Source: Cryptomeria japonica (taxonomy: Eukaryota; Streptophyta; Pinopsida; Cupressales; Cupressaceae). From it: a stretch of DNA of 64,000 nucleotides. The stretch is from positions 208,720,244 to 208,784,243 of the forward strand of contig NC_081411.1 of assembly GCF_030272615.1 (NCBI RefSeq), written 5' to 3'. Position 1 is the first letter of the stretch, and each line of letters opens with the position of its first letter. Under the pieces are notes generated by a model. It made no database searches, was not told where the DNA came from, and was given only the letters and a program-made list of their open reading frames with translations. Below are positions 1-12,060 of the stretch, piece after piece. The position numbers and the translations under genes are program-made.

Positions 1-200
1 CAAAGTTGGCTATCCTTGTTTTCTTTTGTAGCACCTCAGGTTCAAATGTATATGTGTTGTTGGTTGCATTTGTTGTGTGATGTCTTAGCTCTTGTTATAC
101 ATTAGTATTTCTTTTTTGGTTGTTCTTTAGTTGTGTGTTGATGTCTCTTATTGTAAAGTGTTTTGAGGCCCCTTCAAAACATTTTTTCCCACTAATTAAA
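1..200 (+). other. Possible 3' end of a LINE-type retroposon
   Basis: This T/G-rich stretch ends with a TGTAA-like segment, a short GGCCCC-type block and an ATTAAAG A-rich tail near 150-196. The same order of signals occurs at 30028-30078 and 30795-30840, the second just after decayed coding DNA. It may be the tail of a retroposon whose body lies left of the window. No coding sequence is visible here, and the call rests only on this shared tail pattern. Confidence 0.3.
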
Positions 201-3200
201 GAAGCATTATAACACACATGGATACATGTGAACACATAACCTTAATATAAAGAAAAAAACACCACTATACAAAAATGAATAATATTAATGATGAAAAATG
301 TTTGATTGACCACATTTTTTTTTGAAGCTCTTACTAGTAAATGGTCAGTGACTTTTATCATTCACGAGATGAAACTTTTTAAGATAGAGATTTTGATATT
401 TAAATTTATAGCCACCTATCTAGGACCAAAAATGATGACGAATATAAGTTTAAGAAAATTGGAATTCATAAGTTTTGTAGAAAGTTTTATGATACCAAAA
501 GGATTCTTCATGGATGTCTTCTCTTACAAGAAAAATGAAACCAAATAAATACATTTTAAATATTGCTTTGGTCAATGAATACATGTGAATTGTTTATGAA
601 GCAATAATATCTTTCTTTCTTTCTTAGGGAGGATTTACGTAGTACAATTCTAGTATGGGTCCATGTTCCACAGTTTCCTAGTGAATATTGGCATAGAATG
701 TCATGCCTGGAATTACTCAAGGCAAAAACACAACTAATTTTTTTTTTTTAACCAATATTGCAAGTCTACGTTAGTTTCACCAACCATGTTCATCATGGTT
801 GTATTATACACACATTGAGTGCCATTGCTTGTGCAACATGTTCCTTGAGAGGGGGGTGTGGGGAGGAAGCTTGAGTGAGCACATGAAAGTCGTCGCACAC
901 ACCATAAGATGATTGGTTAGGATTTAATTAAGGTTAAATGGAGTACCTTGGTTCCTTGCCAGATGACTTAAATCACACACACTAAGGTTTGACTTCTAGG
1001 CTTAAAAGTGTTAAACACTCAAGAGTTGTCTGACATTCTCTAGACTTAATATTTTTCTTAGCGTGTGTGGTTTAAGGATGACCGTTCCTTGCATAAGATT
1101 TAAGCATTTACCACTACTGACACTATATCCTAATTTTGTTTATGATATTAAACAAATTCGAAGTGAGAATCGTGATTACTATGGTTCAGGGGTTAATGTT
1201 TATTGCATATCGTTCTTGCATCATATTGTTACGATGCTTTTTCCCTGTAAAATGATGTAAAAAGTAAAGTAATCTTAAAAGGATGAATATGAATGATAAA
1301 TGTAATTTGATATTATTTTGTAAATGACGAGTGACAATTGGAGCCACCTTTTGATTAATTTATAAACTGTGAAAACAAAAATATATTGGGAGGGAGAGCG
1401 AGAAAGGAAAAGAATTGATTAAAGTATTGTAGAGCATGCTATTTTGGGTTAGCATGCTATGAGCATTGGAGAAGAGGGAAAATAGAGTATGTCCAACTTT
1501 GTGATCGGTTAATGATGATATCCTCAACATGTTTGCGTTATTTTATTTCTAGAGTTAACATCAACATAGTGTTGATTTGAGTAGTATTCTACTTAATATA
1601 ATTATTCTAAACAAAAATCATTAGTAATATCTTCAACAATAGTATGATTAACTTTAGTGCTCACATTTCTATTAGAAGAATATCCAAGATAACGATAATA
1701 TTGATGGGTATTGCTTCCAACACTCCCAAAGGGGGTGGGTACTTTAGGAGATTAAGAATGGAACTACATTCCCTTAGATGGGGATCATTGTTCTTACACA
1801 CACACATATGTGGCTAGAATCAATTTTAATTACTTTAAATGATATAAAGTTTCTTTTTATTAATAATAATAGTTATATTAAAATAAATTTAACCCTTAAT
1901 AGTAATATTATGATTATTCTTATTAAATTATATTGTTATTGATACCATATTTAGTTAGTATTCTATTGTTTTTTAAATTTGGGGTGTCCTCATGACTCGA
2001 ATTTGGGGAAACTATTCCCAAGGAATGTAGCACAACCTTACCAACCTTAGTATGCTATTGTTACCTTAGAAAATAATATCTTTCTTTAATAATAAAGATA
2101 CCTTAAATATTAATATTATTATTATATTAACAAAGCTATGTTAATATTGTTATTAAAATTAATGTTAATGCTGCTATAAATAATATTTGAGTTAGTTAAT
2201 ATTATGTCTAATATTCATATTAATATTAGTGACTACTATTATTAATATTAGTAAAGCTAACATGGATTATTAAGCCAATATTCAGGGGATTGTCATGGCT
2301 ATAAGGGAAGGATTCATAAAGCTATATGTAACACCCTACCTCACATGTAGCTAATATGATTCTAAAATTTTAAATTATTTTCTTCAATAGATGGTTATAT
2401 ATATTGGGGGATTATAAATAAGATGATTTTATGATAATATGCTTGGTATCACCTAGTAAACTTGTTGAAAATTTGATGAAAAATAATATGACTTATTATT
2501 GAGGCCTAATTATGCTTGTGAATATGTTGGCTATGTGCAGGAAGGTAATGAGGACTATGAGAAAAGGGAGAAGTTCTAGTAATGCATCCCATCCCTATCC
2601 TCATGGAACTAGTTGACATTTCATGGAACTAATTGACCTTTCAAAAAATAATACATTGGGTGAAAAATCCCCATCATGATTGTCAATGCAAATCATTGTT
2701 AGTTTTCAATTGAGTTTGCATGATTATTTAAATATTTTGACAAAAAAAAATAGTCATGTTTTCATAGCAAAAAATTGTGGGCATGCAACTATAGTTAATT
2801 CATTATGCCCACAAATACAATTAGTAGTGCATATGTGACACTCCAACTTGCACCCATGAATGATGACTTACTAACTCTATACACATCTCTTAAACTACTT
2901 TTAGATTAACACTATATAAATCATTTAATCTACTTTTACATTATGTAAACTATAAGATATAAAATCAGTAAAGTAGTAAGTTTAGTACTATTATTTCCCT
3001 TCCTTCACCTCACATAGCAACCAAACTCTATGATGTGGTTAAGTGACATGTATGGCCCCAACCCAAGTATTATTAAAGTGATGAAGAGTTACCCTAATTT
3101 CTATAATAGTCCTTAACAACATAGTTCAATTGAAGACAAAACAAGCAAAGAGGGGGGAAACAACTAATTTTCTATTGGCTTCCTAGTCTAGCTCCTTTCC

Positions 3201-3459
3201 TCTTGAAACCTAGGAAGACTCAAATAGAGAACACCAGAAGATTTAAGTATATCTGGTTCCATGCCCTATGATAATTAATCAATTTTATTTTGAGGATAAA
3301 AAACTTTGAACTTAAATTTCATTACATTGGAAATGGTTATAAACATTTCTTAGGAAGCTAGATAGAAAAGTAGAATGCAAAAATTTAATGAATATTGTAA
3401 TGGCAAGTTTTCCAAGTAAAACAATCATGTAACATTCTAATTTCTATTTCAATTGAAAA
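201..3459. other. AT-rich intergenic DNA, no gene seen
   Basis: The stretch is AT-rich with many short TAATATTA-like runs, especially 1850-2290. Small open frames near 306-548 and 1063-1260 show no motif, no coding bias and no homologue elsewhere in the window, so I do not call them genes. I see no LTR ends or RNA gene. Confidence 0.6.
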
Positions 3460-3550
3460 GGATAACATATAAGCATGTTGAATGATAAATGTTATATTAA
3501 TGGACTATAGGATAACATATATGCATGTTCAATGATAAATCTTATATTAG
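3460..3550. repeat. 50-bp tandem duplication
   Basis: Two adjacent copies start with GGATAACATATA at 3460 and 3510 and share GCATGTT, AATGATAAAT and TTATATTA in the same order with few substitutions. It is a local tandem duplication in non-coding DNA. Confidence 0.8.
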
Positions 3551-5239
3551 ACATAATTTATTTAAGAAAAGTTAGTTTTCATTGATGCCATTTCCTCAAT
3601 AGAATTGAAATTTGGTTTCATTCTCTCTCTCTCTCTCACACATTTCTATCAAACCCTAAATCATTTTTCTCATCTTTCAAAATAAATAAATAAGTAATAT
3701 TTTTTAAATTAATTTATCACTAATAAAAAGGATTTACAATATTAATGCTATTAAAAGGATTAAGATTATAATATTTAAGATATAATGATAATCTTGATTT
3801 GTCTACTTAAAATTTTCCTAATCTAGAATATGAATCATTTAGGAGATTTTTAATTTTTAAGTTCATAGTCATATAATTAGACATAAACATTATAAACTTC
3901 TTCTATTTTCTAATGATCTCAAATATTTATCATTTTAACAATTAGCTATTTATTAATAATTTATCATGAATTAGTTGAATATTGATATTTCTCTAGTAAA
4001 AGCCAATTAAAATACATAATAACTATATAGAATACCAAGTTATCTTGCAATACCATTATCTGGTAATATAGACCTTAGGATGGGTTAATTTATTCTAAAA
4101 GATAATTGTTTTTTATGAGAGGTGAAGTGATCTTGTGACTTTACCTTACTATTATCTTGATTATGTTAGCATGTCTTACAACAAAATGTAGAATGCATAT
4201 CACTATTGATAAAAATGATAATCATTGTAAAATCTTCACTAGATAATTATCATAAATAGGGATTTTAAAAATAACAAGTCTACATGAAATATGAGAAAAA
4301 ATGAATTTACATAAATAAACATGAAACATGTGTATATGCATGACTAGATTTCTTAAGTCAATATGATGTAAAGAGAAGTTCAAAGGAAATTTGTATCATT
4401 TGATGTATCATCACATAGCTCAAGATCCACAAATGTTCCATAGAAAGTGAGACTTGTAAATAAAATCAACAAGGTTTCTATGCTAAAAGAATGTAAATAA
4501 TAATTATTTTGATTTAGGTTTTTGATAGGGCCCAAATCATGTTACAAAAGAAGAAAACTTGAAATAGAAGGCATAACAAACATGTTTCTCAATAATTAAA
4601 CAAAAATATCAAACCTAACAAGTACTTGGTCCAAACCCATGCATCTTCACATCCAAAGGCTAGGCATGTGAATGATAGACCAACTTAGGAAAACCTTTCT
4701 TCTTCCTTTATAAACATTCCATAAATTGTTCACAACCAAATATGTAGACTTAAGAGAAGAGTGATGAGAAGCCCCCTTAAAGGGCACATCTAATGGAAGT
4801 ACACAATATGAGGAATTGAGGAGTTTTTTATTGGCAAACTAAAATTTTGGGCACAATCAATTAGTCTTCAAAATTTGAAGGCAAAACTGGAATAATATAT
4901 GTATATATGCTTATTATCCAACTAGTGATGAGGAGACTTGTTGAGTTTATAGGAAGGATTTCTTTCAATAGATGATATTGGCTCCAAGTCTAAATAATTG
5001 CCAATTGAATCTTCAAAATAAATATAAGATGGTTTAAAAGAGAAATTATCCATCAAGTTGATGATGCAAACTTATGAGATCCATGATAACAATTTGAGGT
5101 CAAGTTCCCTATAGCAAAACAACACCTAGATAAGAAAAGGGATGCCCTCATTATCTATTAGTTGAGACCAAGAGTGATCACTCACGTGTAACATAACCTC
5201 ACTAAGTAGAGATTTTTATATATCAAATTTCCTCAATAT
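3551..5239. other. Intergenic DNA, no gene seen
   Basis: AT-rich sequence without a long open frame. A short CT run lies at about 3620-3640. I see no conserved protein motif, LTR pair or RNA gene. Confidence 0.55.
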
Positions 5240-5850
5240 ATAAATGAAATGTTAGGAAATGGATTCTAGCCTAAGAATGCAAACTAGGAACCATTTCCAA
5301 ACTCTTTCATTGGGGAACAAACAATTAGGCTCAACTTCAGGTTTATAGTAGCTGCACTATGACTAATTATTCCTTTTTGAATGTTGATTCGATATGATTG
5401 AATTTCATATGCAATAACTAGGTAGAATGGTGCAAAATTAAAAATATTTAGCATAAATCAAAAGGTACAGTCAATGAAAATATAAGCTCAATTCTGGAAG
5501 TGGGATACAAATGGAACCCCTATTTGAAATTTGGGCTTGAAATAGATAGACTATGAAGCTAGGTGCTATAGTCTCAATGGGTGTTTGAGTACAAACAAGT
5601 GTTAGATCTAGTATCAGGAACATCCAAACTATAAACTCTCCAAAATTTAGGTCAAAACAACAAGACTATGGAACTAATTGACATAATTTAAGGATTTTTT
5701 CTTGTCCAAAATCTAGAATTGTGCACCCTAGTCTCCTCTTTGCAATCCTATAACTTGTAGCTATCAGATGTGCAACTTGTACACAAAAAAAGATGTTAAA
5801 TATTATGCTATATGGATCAATGCAAGAAGTTGAGTCCACTTTTTGGCCAA
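5240..5850. repeat. Dispersed repeat, copy A
   Basis: This block is clearly related, in the same order and orientation, to 16815-17330. Shared landmarks are a segment with CTAGCCTAAGA, one with CTCTTTCATTGGGG followed by AATTAGGCTCAACTT, and one with ACATCCAAACTA and CTAATTGACATA. A further shared block lies at 6855-6910, matching 17335-17390. Copy A holds about 1 kb between these two blocks that copy B lacks, including the MITE at 6601-6808. Copy B lies just upstream of the minus-strand Gypsy gag remnant, so the repeat may be Gypsy LTR or leader sequence. That is inference. Confidence 0.7.
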
Positions 5851-6600
5851 AAAGTGGAAGTGTTTTCCCTGATTTTCATGTTTTGCCACATTTGACCTAA
5901 AAATTTGAAGCACTTAGAGATTGAATCTTGAAAATTGTTAAGAATGTGAAATGTATCACTCAAAGTCTAGCTTCAAAATATGTAATTTATTTTAATACAT
6001 AGATAATAGAAATTGACTTTCAAAAGGGATTTCTAAAAACCAATTTTTAAAATTGCATGTTGTATGGCCAACACTTATTGACACAAATAATTTTTTTTTT
6101 TCAAACCCTCCCGTGAAATGATTAGTAACGCACTAAAGATTGATGTCGATATTTTTTTGTTAATTTTTTATTGGCCCTAATTGTCATTTTAAAAACTCAT
6201 TGTGTATGACCAAAATAATTTGACCTAAACGTATCATTTTTTGTTTTTTTTTAATTGAAAAGAATTCTTTGTAGATTGATGATCTTTCAAAAAATATAAT
6301 ATAAAAAAGTTATTAAATAAACAAAATAAATTGATATTTCAAGTTTATGGACCAAAGTTTGTACAAATTAATTGAAAATTATAAATAATAATAAAATCTT
6401 TAAAAAAATTACATATTAGGAATCTACATAGTGCAATCTCAAATGGATTTTATTTTTGTTGAAAAATTATATGATAATGGGCATCAAACATATGCCAAAA
6501 GTTAGCATTTCACCATGTCATTGATACAACCTTTTACTTGTTGGTTGAAGGCTAAGGGTTGGGCATTGCATGTCTTTATTGAACCAAAACTCAATGCACA

Positions 6601-6808
6601 TGGCAGGCTCTATTTTCAAAATTTAAGAAATGGGTCCTTGTTATGTTTTTGACCATTAATTTGCTAGATAACGAGTCCCTGTTATGTTTCTAAACGGGGC
6701 CCCGTGATATTTTGGGACCCTTTAATAATGGGGGCTCATCGTTTTTTTATTGCTTGGGCCCTCGAAGCATAACAAGATCCTATTTATAAAATAATGGGGC
6801 CCTGTTCC
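6601..6808. mobile_element. 208-bp MITE with 9-bp target duplication (Mutator-type)
   Basis: The element is flanked by perfect 9-bp direct repeats CAATGCACA at 6592-6600 and 6809-6817. A 9-bp duplication is typical of Mutator-like elements. Its ends are imperfect inverted repeats around a CAGG…ATT core, and the whole element is roughly palindromic. The centre holds the perfect 12-base palindrome ACGGGGCCCCGT at 6694-6705. A motif like GGGTCCTTGTTATG recurs in both orientations inside it. No coding capacity. The Mutator assignment rests on duplication length and structure only. Confidence 0.65.
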
Positions 6809-6854
6809 CAATGCACAATCTTCCCCCTAAGTGGGACTCAACTTTGTGCAATTA

Positions 6855-6910
6855 CCCATATAGGAGTTTACCTAGGTCAAACTCTAAGTAGGAATTAACC
6901 TCCATTACAA
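6855..6910. repeat. Distal block of dispersed repeat, copy A
   Basis: The segment reading TTTACCTAGGTCAAACTCTA and then GGAATTAACCTC matches 17335-17390 (TTTACCTATGTCAAACTCTA). It supports a repeat unit of at least 1.6 kb in copy A, shortened in copy B. Confidence 0.6.
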
Positions 6911-8340
6911 CTATGATTGATTAGAAAAGAGAGCTTGCCCCTAGTAGGGTAGAGGCTAAATCTAAAGTGAAATGCTGAATTGACATGATTATAACTCAAG
7001 ATTGATAATGGTGGCAATGGAATGCTCTTTAGATAAGTCTTCAAAATGTTGATATAATAACATTATAAACCATAACAAAATCCATGATGAAAAAATATTT
7101 GAAGATATTCTTTTGTAGTTTGATGCTCCTTGTCCTCAATCTACTCTTTAAGAAAGGAATACGTGTTCTTGAATTAGGATGATATAATTGTTAGATGTTA
7201 GAACAAATTAGAGATGATACCTTTTATAGGGTTCTCAAGGTATTTTCACTTTTAAGCTAACTTCCAATGCTCATCAACTTATCGGGCTTAGATCACAAAT
7301 GGCAACAACTAACACATTGACAGTTTCAAATTTGGACTCTTTTTGGAGGGATTAGGGCACTAGGTGCCATATTCTTGCAAGAAAGGGACTAAAACAATGT
7401 GGTCATAGAGTGCACAAGACTAATACATTAGATCAGGTCACGTCATGAGCATATGCCAACAATATGGATGAGATAAGGCCAAAATAGGTCGCAATATACC
7501 CAAAAGGAGGCATAGTAAAACAAGGGCACAAAAAGAAGTGTAAAATTATAAGGGATTATAATTTACAACACTACATTTAGTGTCCACTCTAGAGGGAGTA
7601 TGAACTTACACTCATACTCATGGTAAAGTAGATATGGGTAAGTACACAAAGATGGGGGACCAAAAAGGGCTCTTAAGATGTCACTTATTTTCTAAAATCA
7701 GCAAAGTTTGAACTTCGATGAGAAATTTAAGATAGGTACACTCAAAATTTGAAGATGCAACAAGCATAAGAGTTGAAGTGATTTGAATCTACTTTCTAAA
7801 ATACTAATTTATTTTGAAAATTATGGATATTAAGGGTTTCAAAAAGGGCACCACATTTATTGGTCCTGTTTTTATTAGAAAAACATAACATAACACCAAA
7901 TGTGGTGCCCCTAAAATGTTAACTATTTTTTAGAATTTTGCAAATCACTTTGGTGAGAAACCAACTAACACATTGAAGTTTATGAAAATTTTTTCGGGAA
8001 CTTTTTTGATGATTATATGTTTTTTTACAAATTTTGAAAGTGGACACATCTTGAAAAACATAAATTTGAGTGCGGTCCCTCCTAAAATTTGTGAATACTA
8101 ATCAAAAATCATTTTCTCTTTTTTCTTTTTTTAAATTGTGTAGAATGGAGTCTAGTTTTTAAAAACATAATTTGTTTCAAAATTTCATGAACGAGTAAAA
8201 ATATATGCCCAAAATATGACATGTTGGTTTTAAAAAAAAAATAGACACACTAACAAAAGAAATTAGAGATGTAAACGTTAAAATAATCAAGATTTGAAAA
8301 GAATTATATGGTTGGATAGCTAAGAGAGATCTTAATGCTT
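6911..8340. other. Intergenic DNA, no gene seen
   Basis: AT-rich sequence with no long open frame, LTR end or RNA gene that I can identify. Confidence 0.55.
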
Positions 8341-8599
8341 TTATGGTGTTTATTTTTGTTTTTATTGAAACACGTGCAAACTTGACAAAGAGAACAAATA
8401 AAAAAGTGAGAAAATTTTGCATGTTCGCTAAAAAACATGTCTCAGGCTTGAGAAAGACGTCCAAGCCTTTGGGTTGGATGACCATGGAAAATCCAAGCCT
8501 AAGGCTTGGTGTCTCCCAAGGAAGTTACTTTGGCTCATGTCAAATATGGCGTGTCCCAAATTCAAAAAATATGAAATTTTCATTTGGTGTGCACCCTAT

Positions 8600-8840
8600 T
8601 AGGCGCGTTGGTGAGCACCAAATGTATTGAATTAACAATTTTCAATCCCTCTCTCTGTCTATTGGACATTGTAATATATACATAAAATATAACATTTAAG
8701 AATAAGTCAAAAGACATGTGACATATACTTAAATGTCACATTTTATGTATATATAATTGGCAAGATGTTTGAGAGTGGTTTCATATCTCTAGGAGTTATA
8801 ATATGGTCAAATTTTAGTAATTAGAATGCTCATATCAACA
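8600..8840 (+). repeat. Left arm of a large inverted repeat
   Basis: The stretch GGCAAGATGTTTGAGAGTGG followed by CTAGGAGTTATAAT (about 8759-8803) is the reverse complement, with few changes, of 11773-11816. The match extends outward through an ATGTATATATA-type segment to the GGTGAGCACCAAAT motif on both sides. The arms enclose the CT-rich and GA-rich tracts, so 8.6-12.06 kb forms one inverted structure. Confidence 0.75.
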
Positions 8841-8900
8841 TTCTCTCTCTCTAGCCTCTCCTTGTCTTTCCTTGCATTCCCTCCTCTCCTCCTCAAACCC

Positions 8901-8904
<4 letters not shown>

Positions 8905-8993
<89 letters not shown>
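8905..8993. repeat. (CT)n microsatellite, about 44 units
   Basis: An uninterrupted dinucleotide run. It produces spurious Leu/Ser open frames that are not genes. Confidence 0.97.
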
Positions 8994-8995
<2 letters not shown>

Positions 8996-9742
8996 CTCAA
9001 CCCCTCTCTCTCTTTCGTCTCTTAATCTCTTTTCATCCCTTCCTCCCTTTCACTCGGTCTCTCTGTGTGTCTATCTCTTTGTCTCTGTGTCTGTGTCTAT
9101 CTCTCTGTCTATGTCTATGTCTATATTTGTCTCTGTCTCTCTCTCTCTCTCTCTGTTGAAGTCTGTCTATTAGTCTCAGTCTCAGTCTATTTGTTTGTTT
9201 GTTTGTCTAGCTATCTCTGTCTCTGTCTCTATCTCTTCCCCCCCCCTCTCTCTCTCTATCTTTGTCTTTGTCTGTCTCTGACTTTTTCTTTGTCTCTATC
9301 TTTGTCTCTTTCTCTGTTTGTCTCTCTGTCTCTGTCTCTATCTCTGTCTCTATCTTTGTCTCTGTCTTTGTCTCTATCTGTCTCTCTTTGTCTGTCTCTT
9401 TGTCTCTCTGTCTCTGTCTCTGTCTCTGTCTATCACTCTATCTCTCTCTCTGTCTCTCTGTCTCTCTGTCTTTGTCTTTGTCTCTGTCTCTGTCTCTGCC
9501 TCTATCTCTGTCTCTTTCGCTGTCTGTCTGTCTGTCTATCTGTCTGTCTGTCTGTTTTTCTGTCTGTTTGTCTCTGTCTCTGTCTCTGTCTCTGCCTCTA
9601 TCTCTGTCTATCTATCTGTCTGTCTGCCTGTCTATCTGTCTATCTATCTGTCTGTCTGTTTTTTTGTCTGTTTGTCTCTGTCTCTGCCTCTCTGTCTCTC
9701 TGTATCTCTCTCTCTCTCTCTATCTGTCTCTCTGTCTCTTTG

Positions 9743-9790
<48 letters not shown>

Positions 9791-10095
9791 TGTGTGTGTG
9801 TGTTTGTGTGTGTGCCTCTCTGTCTTTGTCTCTCCGTCTCTCTGTCTTTGTCTCTATCTCTATCTCTTTCCCCCCTCTCTCTCTCTGCCTCAACCCATCC
9901 CTTCCCCCTCCCTCTCTTTCCATCAATTCTTATCTATCAAGATCTTCTCTCTCTAGTCTCTCTATCTATTTCCATCCCTTCTTATTTATCAAGATCTCTC
10001 TTTAGTCTCTCTATCTCTTTCCATCCCTTCCTCCCCCTCGCTCAAGATATCCCTCTCTTAGGTCTCTCTCTCTCTCTCTCCCTCTCTCTCAACCC
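8994..10095. repeat. Degenerate CT / TCTG pyrimidine tract
   Basis: About 1.1 kb in which one strand is almost all pyrimidine plus G, built from TCTC, TCTG and TCTA tetranucleotides with embedded pure CT runs (for example 9748-9788). Long open frames are an artefact of the repeat. Near 10095 the composition flips strand to GAGA. Confidence 0.95.
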
Positions 10096-10183
10096 CTTCA
10101 TAGAGAGAGAGAGTGCCCAAGATAGAGAGAGGGAGGGAGGGAAATATAGAGACCTAAGAGAGAGAAAGAGGGAGGGATGAATT

Positions 10184-10740
10184 GATGCAGGAGCCTCCCT
10201 GGTCTATGAGAAATCTTGCATCAACCAAAAAATATGTCCTTTCAGTTTAGTTCTTGTTCAGTTCAGTGTGCAGTTTTCTGTGTTCCTACCGGTAGGTGCC
10301 AGTCGTTGCTTGCGTTTCATTGCAGATCCTATTTTCAGTCTCCAGGATGCTTCATGTGCTTGATTCCATATTTTCAGTCCATTTGGATTCTTTTCCAGCT
10401 AGTTATCGCTCTCAGTTTGACTATTTCTGGGTTCTGGGACAATTCTTATGCTTACTGGTTGGTTTTCCTTCATTTTAAAGAGATTTCTTGGTTTGTGGAT
10501 CTATTTGGGGTCTTGTCCAATGTTCTTTGGCATGTGGCCGACCATCCTGCTGATCCACACTTCTTGGTTGTTATTTTCTGAAGGAATTTCTTTCATTCTT
10601 AGGGCCGACCTAGTTACATGTTTCATTTTCCTACAATGGTAAATGCAATCTTTTATGGCCGACCCAGATATGTTCTGAAGGGTATATATAGGGTATTATG
10701 TAATCTTTCAATCGAACCATCCCTTACACCCTCTATCTTT
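10184..10740 (+). other. Non-repetitive insert inside the CT/GA tract, possible solo LTR
   Basis: This ~550-bp block of mixed composition separates the pyrimidine and purine tracts. It starts TGATGCAGGAGCC and could end at TTACA near 10729, the TG…CA form of an LTR. A TATA-like TATATATAGG lies near 10683, about 45 bp before that end. Near the left end, TTGATGCA (10182-10189) and TGCATCAA (10217-10224) form an 8-bp inverted repeat. I could not find a clean target duplication, so the LTR idea is weak. The open frames here show no recognisable motif. Confidence 0.3.
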
Positions 10741-10809
10741 CTCACCTGTTATCTTTGGTCTCTCCCTCTCTTTCCATAAAACCCCTCTCTCTCTCTTTCT
10801 CACTTGGGT

Positions 10810-11560
10810 TCTCTTTGTCTAGAGGTGAGAGACCTAGAGTCTATGGAGGGAGGGGTGAGAGACCTAGGGAGAGAGATATAGGTGTGTAATGAGGTAGGGA
10901 GGGATAGGTATAGAGGTGTATATATGGAGGGAGAGAGAGAAATAGGGATGATGAGAGAGATAGGGAGGGAAGAGAGAGGAAGAGAGACATGGATAGAGAT
11001 GGGGGTAAGGAGGGAAGATAAGGTAGAGAAGGAGAGATTGTGGGATAGACCTAGAGAGGGGATATGCAGAGAGGTGAGGGAGAGAGATATGTTCATAAGG
11101 AGAGAAAGAGGGGTAAGGAGATAGGGAGAGAGATGGAGAGGGAGGTAAAGATCTAGAGATTGAAGAGACCTAGAGCCTAGGGAGAGAAGGGTGAGAGACC
11201 TAGGGGGAAATATAGAGGTGAGAGAGATATATGGGTAGAGAAGTGGGTAATGCGACATGGATGGAGAGGTAAAGATAGAGGGAAGGAGAGACCTAGGGAT
11301 GAGGAGAGATAGAGGGTGGGAGGAATAAGTAATGATTGAGAGAAAAGAGAGAGAGGAGGGAGAGAAATAATAAGAGAGGGAGAGATAAGAAGAGAGAATG
11401 AGGAAGGAAGGGATAGAGATGGGGGTAAGAAATGAAGGTGAGGTATAAAGGGAGAGAAGGTGAGAGACACCTAGAGAAATAAAGGTAGTGAGGGGGAGGT
11501 GTGTAAAGAGAGAGAAAACATATACTAGAGAGTGAAAGGTAGGAAAGAGAGGTAAAAAGG
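10810..11560. repeat. Degenerate GA-rich purine tract
   Basis: About 750 bp of GAGA, GGGA and GAGACCTAG-like units on the plus strand, the strand opposite of the tract at 8.99-10.09 kb. Short motifs such as GAGAGACCTAG mirror CTAGTCTCTC and TAGGTCTCTC on the left. The open frames are repeat artefacts. Confidence 0.9.
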
Positions 11561-11759
11561 TAGTGTTAGATCTTAGGGTTGAGAGGAGAAAGTGAGATAG
11601 AGATTATTAGAAATACGATACAAGAAGAGTGATACAGAGAGATCTATAGGTTTAGAGTTTGGGGGAAATAATGAAAATGGCATAGGAGTGAGAGAATACC
11701 GATAGAAGCATGTTGGTTATTGAAATTTGACTGTGTAAAAATTTATATGATCATCTAAA

Positions 11760-12060
11760 ACCTAGAATGTACATTATAACTCCTAGGGATCTGAAACCAC
11801 TCTCAAACATCTTGCCAATATATACACGAAATATAACTTAAAGAATAAGAAAATAAAAATACATATTGAAATTTGACTTATACTTGATAGGAGAGAGCAT
11901 GAAAGAGAAAGACAATTTGCCAATGCTATACATTTAGCTAGTGCCAAATTTGGTGAGCACTGAAATTGGCACTAGCCAAATATAAATGCACTTTTTAAAA
12001 TGCATTTCCATTTTTCTAGTGCCTTATTTGGCGCACACCAAATATGGTGAGCACCCTATT
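11760..12060 (-). repeat. Right arm of the large inverted repeat
   Basis: Reverse-complement match to 8600-8840: CCACTCTCAAACATCTTGCC at about 11797-11816 preceded by ATTATAACTCCTAG. It continues outward into TTTGGTGAGCAC and GGCGCACACCAAAT motifs at 11948-12040, as in the left arm. Confidence 0.75.

Noticed and set aside
306-548. 80-codon plus-strand open frame
   Set aside because: Short, AT-rich, no motif, no upstream signal and no repeat copy; consistent with chance.
1063-1260. 65-codon plus-strand open frame
   Set aside because: No motif or coding signal; consistent with chance.
8343-8630. 95-codon plus-strand open frame with QIWRVPN
   Set aside because: A similar QIWRVPN string is read near 31.8 kb on the other strand, but both come from the GTGCACCAAAT repeat family next to CT tracts. 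This is DNA-level homology, not a gene.
8872-10180. Long Leu/Ser/Cys-rich open frames of up to 371 codons
   Set aside because: They come from CT and TCTG repeats, which contain no stop codon in several frames. No domain, and several frames are open at once.
10216-10581. 121-codon plus-strand open frame rich in Phe, Trp and Leu
   Set aside because: It could look like a membrane protein, but overlapping frames are open too, and the block is better seen as a non-coding insert or LTR.
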